Assembly: GCF_004614235.1 (NCBI RefSeq)
Contig: NZ_SPVH01000007.1
Location: 411,543-475,542, forward strand
Direction of reading: 5' to 3'
Source: Brevundimonas intermedia
GTDB taxonomy: Bacteria; Pseudomonadota; Alphaproteobacteria; Caulobacterales; Caulobacteraceae
DNA: 64,000 bases
Both the position numbers and the translations under genes were made by a program. This document shows, piece by piece, positions 19,253 to 28,322 of this stretch; within the stretch, counting starts at the first letter, position 1, and every line of letters begins with the position of its first letter. The notes beneath the pieces were generated by a model, which searched no databases, was not told the DNA's origin, and saw only the letters and a list, made by a program, of their open reading frames with translations.

Positions 19253-19690
19253 TCAGTCGGTTCGACGCGCCAGAGGATAGGCGATGATCAGCACCAGATC
19301 GTCTGCGCCGACCTGCTGGATGCCGACATTGCCGCCGTCATACAGATAGGCCGTGTCACCGGCCTTCATCCGGGTGGTGACGCCGTCCGTGGTCACGTCA
19401 CCCTCCCCGCTTATGACATGATAGACCTCGTCGTGGGCGATGACGTGCAGGCCGATGGACGATCCCGGATGCATGATGCGCTTCCTGAACTCCATCGATC
19501 GGTTCGGCGCCACGCCCGAGATTCGATAGGCGGTGCTCATCCCCGTTCCGTTATGGGGCGGCGGCTGGCGGACCATCGTATCCGCCTCATGAATCACCAG
19601 ACCGACGCCCGCCGGCGGCGAGACAGGCGCAGGATGCGATTCCTGCACCGCTCCGGCAGCGAGCAGGACGGCCAGAGAAAGGACGAGCAT
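19253..19690 (-). CDS. Exported cupin-domain protein
   Basis: The 145-residue protein has a short signal peptide (LVLSLAVLLAAGAVQ) and a single cupin-2 barrel. Cupin motif 1 is GSSIGLHVIAHDEVYHVISGEG (broken around the metal His/Glu residues), and motif 2 is GDTAYLYDGGNVGIQQ. One metal-ligand position of motif 2 (the usual His) appears to be replaced by Gly or Asn, so metal binding may be weak. The substrate is unknown. It lies between rpoZ and folK in the same direction without overlaps. Confidence 0.72.
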   Translation of the reverse strand: MLVLSLAVLLAAGAVQESHPAPVSPPAGVGLVIHEADTMVRQPPPHNGTGMSTAYRISGVAPNRSMEFRKRIMHPGSSIGLHVIAHDEVYHVISGEGDVTTDGVTTRMKAGDTAYLYDGGNVGIQQVGADDLVLIIAYPLARRTD

Positions 19691-19737
19691 GAAATGTCTC
19701 CCGGTGTCAGGGCCGAGATCAGCTCACGAACCGCCAT

Positions 19738-20319
19738 CTACTTCAAGGGATGGGCGTCGCGACCGACCGACGCGGTCTCGACCAGTTCGCTCGCCGTTCC
19801 GCCCTGCGTGGGATGCAGCCAGAGCGGCGCGATCTCGACGATCGGCCCCATGACGAACCGTCGCTCGGCCGCGCGGGGATGGGGCAGGATCAGCCCGTCC
19901 AGATCGCCGCTCAGTCGCCCGTAGGCGATCAGGTCCAAGTCCAGCGTTCGCGGCGCATTCCGAACCGACCGCTCGCGACCGAACGCGTCCTCGATCCGGC
20001 CCAGCGCAGCCATCAGTTTGTGCGGGTCATGGGCGGTGCGCACCATCACGACGCCATTCAGGAAGGGCGGGTCCTGTGGATCCGGCCACGCCAGGGACGA
20101 CCACCACGACGACCGCGCCACGACATCGATTCCCTCGCATCGAAATCGCGCCAGCGCCGCCTCCAGCGCTTCTCGGCACGAGGACCATACCCCCTTGTCA
20201 TTGCAGCCCAGCGCCACGATGACTGCATCATTCAGGTCGAACCCGTCGTCGATTCCGACATCGACGGCTAGCGCGGCCGCGCAGTCCGATTTTTCATCTC
20301 TTTCGACGGCATCGACCAT
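19738..20319 (-). CDS. folK: 2-amino-4-hydroxy-6-hydroxymethyldihydropteridine diphosphokinase
   Basis: HPPK transfers pyrophosphate from ATP in folate synthesis. The core is AVIVALGCNDKG (residues 32-43), WSSLAWPDPQDPPFLNGVVMV, then the signature RNAPRTLDLDLIAYG followed by LPHPRAAERRFVMGPIVEIAP. The first 30 residues precede the usual FolK start and are poorly conserved. The only in-frame ATG is at 20319, however, and its CAT shares bases with the divergent NYN gene start. A GTG at residue 35 would cut off the first beta strand. Confidence 0.93.
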   Translation of the reverse strand: MVDAVERDEKSDCAAALAVDVGIDDGFDLNDAVIVALGCNDKGVWSSCREALEAALARFRCEGIDVVARSSWWSSLAWPDPQDPPFLNGVVMVRTAHDPHKLMAALGRIEDAFGRERSVRNAPRTLDLDLIAYGRLSGDLDGLILPHPRAAERRFVMGPIVEIAPLWLHPTQGGTASELVETASVGRDAHPLK

Positions 20320-20854
20320 GTTTCATCCCACCGACCGGCTGGCGATCTTCATCGACGGCTCGAACCTTTATTCCGCCGCGCGCGCCTTGCAGCACGACAT
20401 GGACTTCCGGCGGATGCTGGACTGGTTCCGCGAGAAATCCATCCTGACCCGCGCCTATTACTATACGGCCGTGGTCGAGGGCGAAGAATTCTCGCCTGTG
20501 AAACCGCTGGTGGACTGGCTGGACTACAATGGCTTTTCGGTCGTGACCAAGCCGGTGAAGCGTTTCACCGACGGCCAGGGCCACAGCCGGATCAAGGGCA
20601 ATATGGACATCGAGATCGCGGTGGACATGCTGGAGTTGGCTCCACACATCGACCACGCCGTGCTGTTTTCCGGGGACGGAGATTTTCGGCGGGCGGTTCA
20701 GGCGGTTCAGGCGCGCGGCGTGCGCGTCACCGTCGTCTCGACCCAGAAGACCCAGCCGCCGCACATCGCCGACGAACTGCGTCGCCAAGCCGATGCCTTC
20801 ATCGATCTGAACGACATGATGGCCGAGTTCGGCCGTCCCAAGGGCGCCCAGTGA
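20318..20854 (+). CDS. NYN (PIN-like) domain protein, LabA/DUF88 family
   Basis: The 178-residue protein is a single NYN domain, a PIN-related metal-dependent ribonuclease fold. The first acidic motif is LAIFIDGSNLY (Asp13 region), followed by KGNMDIEIAVDML with the central Asp, and HAVLFSGDGDFRRAV with the SGDGDF motif. The last conserved helix is PPHIADELRRQADAFIDL. Such proteins are predicted RNases; the target RNA is unknown. Its ATG overlaps the folK start in a CATG on the other strand, and its TGA overlaps the uracil-DNA glycosylase start, so the two rightward genes are likely co-translated. Confidence 0.85.
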   Translation: MFHPTDRLAIFIDGSNLYSAARALQHDMDFRRMLDWFREKSILTRAYYYTAVVEGEEFSPVKPLVDWLDYNGFSVVTKPVKRFTDGQGHSRIKGNMDIEIAVDMLELAPHIDHAVLFSGDGDFRRAVQAVQARGVRVTVVSTQKTQPPHIADELRRQADAFIDLNDMMAEFGRPKGAQ

Positions 20855-21489
20855 TGTTGACGCCCGAACCACCCCGCGACTGTCCGCTGTGCCCGCGCCT
20901 GGTCGCCTATCGCCAGGAGAACGCCCGCCAGAATCCCGATTGGTGGAACGGTCCGGCCGCCTCGTTCGGCGATCCGAATGCGCGCCTGCTGATCGCCGGC
21001 CTGGCCCCCGGCCGCACAGGCGCGAACCGCACCGGCCGCCCCTTCACCGGCGACCATGCCGGCTGGCTGCTCTACGACACCCTGAAGAAAACGGGCTTCG
21101 CGCACGGTCACTATGATCCGAACGGCGACGACGACCTGACGCTGACGGACTGCATGATCACCAACGCCGTCCGTTGCGCTCCGCCCGGCAACAAGCCGTT
21201 GCCGATCGAGGAAACCACTTGCCGGCCGTTCCTAATCGACCGGCTGGCGCTGCTGCCCAATCTGAAGGTGATCGTGACCCTGGGCGACGTGTCACGCCGC
21301 AATATCCTCAAGGCGTTCGGCCGTCCCGCGTCCGCCATGCCCGCAGGCCACGGCGCCCAAGGCGAGGCCGGCGGCTATGTCATCCTGAACAGCTATCACT
21401 GCTCACGGTTGAACACGAACACCGGCCGTCTGACGCCCCAGATGTTCGAGGACATCTTCGACCGCGTCCGCACCCTGATCGACGCCTGA
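20851..21489 (+). CDS. Uracil-DNA glycosylase, type 5 (UDGb-like) Fe-S family
   Basis: The 212-residue protein fits the type 5 group that removes uracil (and often hypoxanthine or ethenocytosine) from DNA. Near the N terminus CPLCPRLVAYR gives the first two Fe-S cysteines. Motif A is GLAPGRTGANRTGRPFTGD, which lacks the catalytic Asp/Asn of family 1 as expected. NAVRCAPPGNKP brings the third cysteine, ETTCRPFL the fourth, and NSYHCSRLNTNTGRLT is the His-containing motif B. Start may be GTG 20851 or ATG 20854; both overlap the NYN stop. Pairing with an NYN protein is unusual but visible here only as overlap. Confidence 0.88.
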   Translation: MMLTPEPPRDCPLCPRLVAYRQENARQNPDWWNGPAASFGDPNARLLIAGLAPGRTGANRTGRPFTGDHAGWLLYDTLKKTGFAHGHYDPNGDDDLTLTDCMITNAVRCAPPGNKPLPIEETTCRPFLIDRLALLPNLKVIVTLGDVSRRNILKAFGRPASAMPAGHGAQGEAGGYVILNSYHCSRLNTNTGRLTPQMFEDIFDRVRTLIDA

Positions 21490-21492
21490 GCT

Positions 21493-21966
21493 TCAGCCCT
21501 TGTCCCGCATCAGCCGGGCCTTGTCGCGCTGCCAGTCCCGGTCGGCCGAGGCTTCGCGCTTGTCGTGCAGCTTCTTGCCCTTGGCCAAGGCGATCTCCAG
21601 CTTCGCCTTGCCCGCATCGTTCAGATAAAGCTTGAGCGGAATGATCGTCTGGCCGTCGCGCTGGACAGCCCCGATCAGGCGGTCGATCTGCTTTCTGTGC
21701 AGCAGCAGCTTACGGGGCCGGCGCGGTTCGTGGTTGAAGCGGTTGGCCTGTTTATAAGGCGGGATGTCGGCATTGATCAGCACGATCTCGCGCCCCTCCA
21801 CCGCCGCATAGCTTTCGGCGATATTGGCCCGGCCGTCGCGCAGCGCCTTGATCTCGGTGCCCAGCAACTGGATTCCGGCCTCGATATTCTCTTCCAGGAA
21901 ATAGTCGAACCTTGCGCGGCGGTTCTCGGCGATGACCTTGGATTTGGACTGGGGTTGCGGCGCCAT
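21493..21966 (-). CDS. smpB: SsrA-binding protein
   Basis: SmpB delivers tmRNA to stalled ribosomes. The 157-residue protein contains the core [37 protein letters not shown], the [19 protein letters not shown] loop and the basic C-terminal tail ([17 protein letters not shown]) that enters the decoding centre. ATG 21966 shares one base with the dapA stop (TGATG). tmRNA itself was not found in the window. The stop is 3 bases from the uracil-DNA glycosylase stop on the other strand. Confidence 0.96.
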   Translation of the reverse strand: MAPQPQSKSKVIAENRRARFDYFLEENIEAGIQLLGTEIKALRDGRANIAESYAAVEGREIVLINADIPPYKQANRFNHEPRRPRKLLLHRKQIDRLIGAVQRDGQTIIPLKLYLNDAGKAKLEIALAKGKKLHDKREASADRDWQRDKARLMRDKG

Positions 21967-22850
21967 CAGCCGACGCCCGCATCCGCCATGGCGCGGTCGA
22001 TGATCGGCTTGACCGCATCCGACGTCGGCGACAGCGGCAGTCGCGCCTCTTCGCTGCACAGGCCCAGCCTGGCGAGGGCGTATTTGGTCGGGGCCGGCGA
22101 GTTGTCGAGGAACAGCGCCTTGCACAGGCCGATCAGCCGGTCCTGCCAGTCGCGAGCGGTGGCGTAGTCGCCGGCCGTCATCGCATTGTGCAGCGCGACC
22201 ATGGCTTCCGGCGCGACGTTCGACGCCACCGAGATCAGCCCGACCCCGCCATGGGCGTGATAGCCCAGATAGCTGGGATCATCGCCCGAGATCAGGTCGA
22301 ACTGGCCGCCGATGTTGGTCCGCATCCAGCTGACCCGGCTCATGTCGCCGGTGGCGTCCTTGATGCCGACGATGTTCGGATGGCCCGCCAGCCGCGCCAC
22401 TGTCTCATTGGCCAGATCGGCCCCGGTGCGCCCCGGCACGTTGTAGAGCAGGATCGGCAACTGAACGGCGTCGGCCACGGCCTCGAAATGCGCCGCCATG
22501 CCCGCCTGCGACGGGCGGATGTAATAGGGCGTCACGATCAGCGCCCCGTCCGCGCCCACCGTCTTGGCGTGGCGGGTCAGGTCGATGGCTTCCTTGGTAT
22601 AGGGCGAGCCCGTGCCGGCGATGACGCTGACGCGCCCGGCCGCCAGCCGCACGCACAGCTCGATCACATGCTTGTGCTCGTCCAGATCCATGCTGGCGCC
22701 CTCGCCCGTCGTGCCCATCGGCACGACGCCGTGGACCCCTGCGGCGATCTGGCGCTCCAGCAATCTGGCGAATGCGGCTTCGTCCACGTTTCCGTCACGA
22801 AGTGGTGTGATCAGGGCGGTGATCACGCCCTTGAACAAGGGGGCGGTCAT
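21966..22850 (-). CDS. dapA: 4-hydroxy-tetrahydrodipicolinate synthase
   Basis: DapA condenses pyruvate with aspartate semialdehyde in lysine and diaminopimelate synthesis. The 294-residue barrel shows [14 protein letters not shown] (pyruvate carboxylate site), VIAGTGS, the catalytic Tyr in [11 protein letters not shown], and the Schiff-base Lys in [13 protein letters not shown] 22850 ([16 protein letters not shown]) fits the usual N terminus; an upstream ATG at 22898 would add 16 residues not seen in the family. The gene is coupled to smpB, a common alphaproteobacterial arrangement. Confidence 0.94.
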   Translation of the reverse strand: MTAPLFKGVITALITPLRDGNVDEAAFARLLERQIAAGVHGVVPMGTTGEGASMDLDEHKHVIELCVRLAAGRVSVIAGTGSPYTKEAIDLTRHAKTVGADGALIVTPYYIRPSQAGMAAHFEAVADAVQLPILLYNVPGRTGADLANETVARLAGHPNIVGIKDATGDMSRVSWMRTNIGGQFDLISGDDPSYLGYHAHGGVGLISVASNVAPEAMVALHNAMTAGDYATARDWQDRLIGLCKALFLDNSPAPTKYALARLGLCSEEARLPLSPTSDAVKPIIDRAMADAGVG

Positions 22851-22957
22851 GGGACTAAACTTGGCCTGCGTGGGGAGGGACGATGGACGGATGTTCATCG
22901 CCTTTGCAATGAGCGCGGGACGTTAGGTCGCCAGCGGCTCCGCCGCAACCGGATTGA

Positions 22958-25036
22958 ATGAGAACAGGACAGATCATGATAGCGACCAGTCTGGCGGCGG
23001 CCCTCGCCGTCCTTGCGCCGAACCCGCAGGACGTCCTGCCGACCCAGCCTGTTCCCTACGCGTCGGCGTCATCGTCCGTGCCCGGCTATTCCGCCACCTA
23101 TCAGGGCCGCGTGCTGAACGATCAGGACACGGCGCTGTTTCGCCAGGGCCTCGCCGCCGCCCGCGCACGCGATGTCTTCGGCGCCCAGTCCTCCATGTCC
23201 CAGATCCGCGACGCCTCGGCGCGCAAACTGGTCGAATGGGCGCTGATCGACACCTCGGGTGAGCAACTGTCCTATGCGGACCTCGCGCGCGGCCAGAGCG
23301 ATCTCGCCGGCTGGCCCCGCAACGAATCACGCCGCGCCGCCGCCGAGAAGGTTCTGGATCGTTCCGGCATGGGCGCCGATGCGGCCCTGGCTCTGATGTC
23401 TGACGGCAAGCCCACGACGGTGGAAGGCGCCATCGCCTATGCCTCGGCCCTGGAGCAACGCGGTCGCCAGGACGAGGCCCGCGCCCTGGTCCGCGACTGG
23501 TGGCGCACCCGCTCGTTCGACGATGCGCCCCAGTCGCGCATCCTCGGCCAGTGGGGATCCTGGCTGACGCCCTCCGATCACGAGGCGCGGCTGAACATGC
23601 TGTTGCTCGGCCCGCACGGTCCGGCGACGCGCAGCATGGTCAATCTGGTTTCGCCCGACCGCGCCGCCATCGCCAACACGGTCATGACCCTGCGCTCGGC
23701 CTACAGCCCCGACGCCGTCATCGCCAATCTGACGCCCGCCCAAGCCGCCGATCCGGCCGTCGTTCTTGAACGCGTGCGCCTCCTGCGGTCGCAGAACCGC
23801 CAGTCCGAGGGTTTCGCCCTGCTGGCCAATCTGCCGCCCGCACCGGCCCACACGGCCGGCGACAACACCCTGTGGAGCGAGCGTCGCAACTATTTCCTCG
23901 ACGCCCTGCAACAGGGCAACTGGCGCGCCGCCTATGACGCCATGAACGGGCACGGCTTCACCTCGGGCGACCGAATGGTGGATGCCGAGTTCTTCGCCGG
24001 CTGGGTCGCCCTGACCAAGCTTAACCAGCCCGAGGTCGCCGCCCGGCACTTCGAGGCCCTGCGCACCGCCTCATCCACCCCGATCACGCAAGGCCGCGCC
24101 TTCTACTGGCTGGGCCGGGCCGCAGAGGCGCGCGGCGAGCGCGACGCCGCCCTCGCCTATTACCGCAACGGCGCCCAGCACTGGCAGACCTTCTACGGCC
24201 AGCTGGCGGCCGAGAAGGCCGGCATGACGACGCTTCAGCTTCCGGGCGAACCCGTCCCGTCGCAATCGGACATCGCCCGCTTCGAGGGCAACGAGATCGT
24301 CCGCGCCACTCGCATCCTGGGCGAAACCGGCGAGACCAGCCTGTTGCGCGTCTTCGCCTATCAGCTCGACAACGACCTGCCGACGATCAACGACCTGGCC
24401 CTGTTGATGGACCTGTCGCGCGGCTATGGCGAAGGCTTCACCGCCATGATGGTCGGTCGCGCCGCCAGCCAGCGCGGCTTCGTCATGCCCGAGCGGATGT
24501 ACCCCATCCGCATCCCGCCCCAGGTCGGCGGCGCCGCGCCGCTGGAGTTCACCCAGGCCATCACCCGCCAGGAATCCAGCTTCGACCCCCGCGCCCGTTC
24601 GGGCGCCGATGCACGCGGCATGATGCAATTCCTGCCGTCCACCGCCTCGGGCGTCGCGCGGCGTCTGGGCATGGGCTATTCGGCCGAACAGTTGTGGGAT
24701 CCCGACTACAACATGACCCTGGGCAGCTATCACCTGGGCGAGCTGATGGCGTCGAACAGCGGCTCCATGCTGTTGGCGACCGTCGGCTATAACGCCGGCC
24801 CGGCGCGGTCTGGCCAGTGGGTATCGCGATGCGGCGATCCGCGCGGCGACGCCACGGCCGCCATCGACTTCATCGAATGCGCGCCCTTCACCGAGACGCG
24901 CAACTACATGATGCGGGTGATGGAAAACATGGCCGTCTACAAGGCACGGCTGAACGGTGGCACAGCGCCGCTGACGCCGTCGGCCGACATTTCACGCGGT
25001 TCGGCGGCCGGTCCTCGCCCCTACGCCGCCTACTGA
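22958..25036 (+). CDS. Soluble lytic murein transglycosylase (Slt70-like)
   Basis: This periplasmic enzyme cleaves peptidoglycan between MurNAc and GlcNAc, forming 1,6-anhydro ends. The 692-residue protein has a signal peptide (IMIATSLAAALAVLA), a long alpha-helical superhelix of about 500 residues (TPR-like repeats such as QGNWRAAYDAMNGHGF), and a C-terminal SLT domain. In that domain the catalytic Glu539 lies in ITRQESSFDPRA, followed by GADARGMMQFLPSTA and ATVGYNAGPAR. A second start at 22976 is possible, but the first keeps a positive N-region. Its end overlaps the convergent ABC ATPase stop by 7 bases. Confidence 0.92.
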   Translation: MRTGQIMIATSLAAALAVLAPNPQDVLPTQPVPYASASSSVPGYSATYQGRVLNDQDTALFRQGLAAARARDVFGAQSSMSQIRDASARKLVEWALIDTSGEQLSYADLARGQSDLAGWPRNESRRAAAEKVLDRSGMGADAALALMSDGKPTTVEGAIAYASALEQRGRQDEARALVRDWWRTRSFDDAPQSRILGQWGSWLTPSDHEARLNMLLLGPHGPATRSMVNLVSPDRAAIANTVMTLRSAYSPDAVIANLTPAQAADPAVVLERVRLLRSQNRQSEGFALLANLPPAPAHTAGDNTLWSERRNYFLDALQQGNWRAAYDAMNGHGFTSGDRMVDAEFFAGWVALTKLNQPEVAARHFEALRTASSTPITQGRAFYWLGRAAEARGERDAALAYYRNGAQHWQTFYGQLAAEKAGMTTLQLPGEPVPSQSDIARFEGNEIVRATRILGETGETSLLRVFAYQLDNDLPTINDLALLMDLSRGYGEGFTAMMVGRAASQRGFVMPERMYPIRIPPQVGGAAPLEFTQAITRQESSFDPRARSGADARGMMQFLPSTASGVARRLGMGYSAEQLWDPDYNMTLGSYHLGELMASNSGSMLLATVGYNAGPARSGQWVSRCGDPRGDATAAIDFIECAPFTETRNYMMRVMENMAVYKARLNGGTAPLTPSADISRGSAAGPRPYAAY

Positions 25037-25797
25037 GCTCGGCGGGCCGCCAACAGCGGCCCGTTCGGCCCTTCGATCCAGCCGCCGTCCAGCCCGAACA
25101 CTTCGCGCAGGACGGCGGGCGACAGGGCCTGGATCGGTGCGGCGTCGGCGACCACCCTGCCCTGATCCAGCACCACGACACGGTCCGCCATCGTCGCGGC
25201 CAGCGTCAGATCGTGCAGGCTGACCAGCACCCCCGCCCCTCCATCAGCCCGCGCCCTGAGCCGCTCCAGCACCAACCGCTGCGCGTCCGGGTCCAGCCCC
25301 GCAATCGGTTCGTCGGCCAGCAGCAGCGGCGCATCGACCACCAGGGCTCTGGCCAGCAGGACGCGCGCCCTCTCTCCCCCCGACATCTCGGCCACGCCAC
25401 GGCCCGCCAGATGAGCGATGCCGACCTCGGCAAGGGCCGCATGGGCCCGCGTAAGGGCGTCGGCTCCCGAAAGGAAAGGCGCGCCCAAGGCTGCCACCTC
25501 GACCGCCGGCAGGTTCCAGGCGATCCGCCGCTCCTGCGGCAGATAGGCGACGCGTCTGGCGCGTTCTCGCGACGAGAGCGTTCTGACATCGTCGCCGTTC
25601 AGGCGAGCGACACCACCATCCAGGTCAAGCACACCTGCGAACGCCTTGATCAGACAAGATTTTCCCGCGCCATTGGGACCGACCAAGGCGACAAGCTGGC
25701 AATACTCGACCTGTACATCCGCGCCGTCCAGCACCTTGCGGCCGCCCAGGCTCGCATAGGCGTCCCACATCGTCAGAGGCGCGATCACAGCCGCCAC
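25030..25797 (-). CDS. ABC transporter ATP-binding protein, Fe3+-siderophore/cobalamin/haem uptake type
   Basis: The 255-residue ATPase energises the adjacent FecCD permease. It has Walker A (GPNGAGKSC), Q-loop, signature MSGGERARVLLARAL, Walker B (LLLADEP) and the H-loop (LVSLHDLTLA), in the order of the BtuD/FecE/HmuV group. Its start lies 13 bases inside the permease end, so the two are coupled. The substrate cannot be fixed from the ATPase. Confidence 0.9.
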   Translation of the reverse strand: MAAVIAPLTMWDAYASLGGRKVLDGADVQVEYCQLVALVGPNGAGKSCLIKAFAGVLDLDGGVARLNGDDVRTLSSRERARRVAYLPQERRIAWNLPAVEVAALGAPFLSGADALTRAHAALAEVGIAHLAGRGVAEMSGGERARVLLARALVVDAPLLLADEPIAGLDPDAQRLVLERLRARADGGAGVLVSLHDLTLAATMADRVVVLDQGRVVADAAPIQALSPAVLREVFGLDGGWIEGPNGPLLAARRAQ

Positions 25798-26774
25798 TCC
25801 CGCGCCGCGCGCCAGGCGATCAAGGCGAACAGCGGCGCGCCGATCAGGGCGGTGAACACGCCCAGCTTCAACTCCTGATCCGTCGGCGTCAGCCGCGCCA
25901 GCAGGTCCGCGACGATCAGCATCAGCCCGCCAGCCAGCGCCGACGGCGCCAATATCCGTTTCGCATCGCCCCTAACCGCCGCTCGCACCAGATGCGGCGC
26001 GGCCAGACCCACGAAACCGATGACACCCGCCACCGCGACCGCCGCCCCGGTCGCCACCGCCGCCGCGATCAGAGCGAACAATCGAATTCGCCCCATGTTC
26101 AATCCTGACGTCGCCGCCCCCTCGTCGCCCAGGGTCAGCATCCGCAAGCCCGATCCAGACAGACCGGCGAACACCGCCGCGACGATCACTGCGGGCGTCA
26201 CCCAGGCCACGTCGATCCAGCTTCTGTTCTGCACCGATCCCAAGAGCCACGACATCACCTCTGCCGAGGCGATCGGCGACGGCGACAGGTTGAAGATCAA
26301 TGCGGTCGCCGCGCCTGCAAAACTGGATAGCGCCACGCCGAACAGGATCAGCGCCTCGGGCGCCCGCATGGCCCTGGACGCCGCGATCAACAGCCCACCA
26401 GCCAGCGCCGCGCCCGCCAGTGCGGAAAGCTCGACCAATCCCGGCACGGCCGCCGCACCCAGCACGATGGCCAGGGCTGCGCCCAGGGCCGCCGTCGCCG
26501 ATACCCCCAGCACGCCGGGATCGGCCAGCGGATTGCGCAACAGTCCCTGCATGACAGCGCCAGCGAGACCCAAAGCCGCGCCGACGACCAGGGCGCAGAC
26601 CGCGCGCGGCGCCCGCACCTGCCACAGCACCTCCGCGGGCCCAGATGCCGGATCTCCGAACGCGGCGGCATATTGCGCGCCGCTGAACGCCGTCTCGCCC
26701 GCCAGGATCGCCAGCGCCAAGGCCGTCACGATAAACAGTCCCAGGATCAGGCACAGTCGCACCGTCCCGGTCAT
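25785..26774 (-). CDS. FecCD-family ABC permease (iron-siderophore/cobalamin type)
   Basis: The 329-residue integral membrane protein has about nine to ten hydrophobic helices. FecCD hallmarks are LGLAGAVMQGLLRNPLADPGVLGVS near residues 67-90 and GFVGLAAPHLVRAAVRGDAKRILAPSALAGG near 245-275 (each split by the helices around it). It lies between the substrate-binding protein and ATPase genes with overlaps on both sides, which makes a single three-gene importer. No TonB-dependent receptor gene is next to it. Confidence 0.9.
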   Translation of the reverse strand: MTGTVRLCLILGLFIVTALALAILAGETAFSGAQYAAAFGDPASGPAEVLWQVRAPRAVCALVVGAALGLAGAVMQGLLRNPLADPGVLGVSATAALGAALAIVLGAAAVPGLVELSALAGAALAGGLLIAASRAMRAPEALILFGVALSSFAGAATALIFNLSPSPIASAEVMSWLLGSVQNRSWIDVAWVTPAVIVAAVFAGLSGSGLRMLTLGDEGAATSGLNMGRIRLFALIAAAVATGAAVAVAGVIGFVGLAAPHLVRAAVRGDAKRILAPSALAGGLMLIVADLLARLTPTDQELKLGVFTALIGAPLFALIAWRAAREWRL

Positions 26775-27577
26775 GGCCGGCCCTCAGCCATCATCGCCAC
26801 CGCATCGGCCGCGAACCAAGCGGGACAGGTCAGGCTGGCCGCCGGGAGCCGCGCCGCCGTCCGTCCCTCGGCCGCCCGGCGAACGACCGAATGCCGTCCA
26901 GGTCCGCGCAGGTCGGCCCGCAACTGATCGAAAAAGCCCAGGATGAACCGCGCCGGCGGGTTCAGGGCGATATGCTCCACGCTGACAGCGCCGAAACCGG
27001 GGGCCGTGGTCAGGTTGCGAAATCCCGCCGCGCGCATCATCGCATCCATCAGCGTGCCCGGCCCGGAGGTGAAGCCCCCCGAGGTCAGATAGACCGCCCC
27101 CGGCGCCTTCGTCCTCTGGCTGACCGGCGCCGCCCGCGCCAGCTTGGCGTCCATCCGCTGCTCCAGCCTGCGCCCTCGCTCGACCTGGCCCAGATCGCGC
27201 GCCGCCGTACGGATGTTCTGGCGAACGCCCTCCAGATCGACGGCGTCATTGATCGTGATCACCTTGACTCCGCGTTCTTCAAGCGCCGTCAGCAATCGAG
27301 GCTCGCCGCCCCAGTAGCGCACCACCACATCCGGCCTGAAACCGACCGTCGCCTCCAGCGTCGGCCGCAACCGCCTGTGTCCGGCAGCCTCGTGCCGCAA
27401 CCATGCGTCGGGATCGTCGGCGCGGGGCGACAGCGCCAGCTCCGCATCCCGCGCAAGCGCCAGGACATATTGATCCGCACACTGATCAAGCGCCATGACC
27501 CGCAACGGCTTGGCCTGGGCCACGCCTGCGCCAGAAACCAAAACCAGGGCCGCGAACGCCGCCAAGCTCCGCTTCAT
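26771..27577 (-). CDS. Periplasmic binding protein of an iron/cobalamin-type ABC importer
   Basis: The 268-residue protein has a signal peptide (KRSLAAFAALVLVSGAGVAQA) and a type III binding-protein fold. LRVMALDQCADQYVLALA opens the first lobe, GFRPDVVVRYWGGEPRLL is the family's PDVV motif, and a long connecting helix (VRQNIRTAARDLG) is seen. No conserved metal-coordinating Tyr cluster is obvious, so cobalamin, haem or siderophore remain open. ATG 27577 overlaps the TetR stop (ATGA), placing it directly downstream of the regulator. Confidence 0.8.
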   Translation of the reverse strand: MKRSLAAFAALVLVSGAGVAQAKPLRVMALDQCADQYVLALARDAELALSPRADDPDAWLRHEAAGHRRLRPTLEATVGFRPDVVVRYWGGEPRLLTALEERGVKVITINDAVDLEGVRQNIRTAARDLGQVERGRRLEQRMDAKLARAAPVSQRTKAPGAVYLTSGGFTSGPGTLMDAMMRAAGFRNLTTAPGFGAVSVEHIALNPPARFILGFFDQLRADLRGPGRHSVVRRAAEGRTAARLPAASLTCPAWFAADAVAMMAEGRP

Positions 27578-28203
27578 GGTCGGGGCAAGCCCGCGAACAT
27601 GGCGTCCAACATCGTATCGACCAGCGTCTGACGATCCGCCCACGGAAAATACGGCTTGGTGATCATCAACGACACCACCCCATGCGCCGTCGCCCATATG
27701 GCCTGGGCCAGCACGCTGGGATCGCCTTTCAGGTCGCCCGCTGTCACCGCATCGGCCACCGTCGCCTCCAGCGTCGTGAACAGGCCGCCGCCCAGTTCGC
27801 GCGCCATGTCCTGGGCGCCCTCGCGCGCCTCGACCGGCCGCGTCAGATAAATCAGCCGATACGCATTGGGATGGGCGAAGCCGAAATCGACATAGCCGTC
27901 GATCATCCGCCGCAGCCGTCGCACCGGCGGCGCGTCCTCGTCCGCCACCGCCGCATTGGCGGCAATTAGGCGCGAAAAGGCGTCGCGGCAGATCTCCTGC
28001 AGGATCGCGCCCTTGTCGGGGAAATGCATGTAGAGCGCCGTGGACGACAGGCCGACCTCGTCCGCGATCTTGCGAATCGTCGCGCCTTCATAGCCGTGCT
28101 CGACGAAGATCCGCTCGGCCGCCGTCAAGATTTCGCCGCGTCGCGAATGGCCTTCGCCCTTGGGCTTTCGGGTCGTGCGCGAAGAGTTCGAAACGTCAGA
28201 CAA
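27574..28203 (-). CDS. TetR/AcrR-family transcriptional regulator
   Basis: The 209-residue protein has a TetR helix-turn-helix (ILTAAERIFVEHGYEGATIRKIADEVGLSSTALYMHFPDKGAIL, split here by positions 24-67) and a ligand domain with FAHPNAYRLIYL and a TetR_C_33-like end. No ATG precedes the HTH. TTG 28203 (LSDVSNSS) fits because CGGAG sits 8 bases upstream; longer in-frame sequence further upstream is unconserved. It is coupled to the ABC importer genes, so it probably controls them and itself. The divergent glycosyltransferase promoter shares its 119-base upstream region. Confidence 0.83.
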   Translation of the reverse strand: MSDVSNSSRTTRKPKGEGHSRRGEILTAAERIFVEHGYEGATIRKIADEVGLSSTALYMHFPDKGAILQEICRDAFSRLIAANAAVADEDAPPVRRLRRMIDGYVDFGFAHPNAYRLIYLTRPVEAREGAQDMARELGGGLFTTLEATVADAVTAGDLKGDPSVLAQAIWATAHGVVSLMITKPYFPWADRQTLVDTMLDAMFAGLPRP

Positions 28204-28322
28204 GCGGCTGCTCCGGGTAAGGCGCCCTGAATAGCGACAATCCGTCCCAGACGCCAACCAGCTTGCCGAACGCAGTTGTTTCAAATAGCGATTAGAGGTT
28301 GTGGAGGTGCGAGGGCGGCGAC

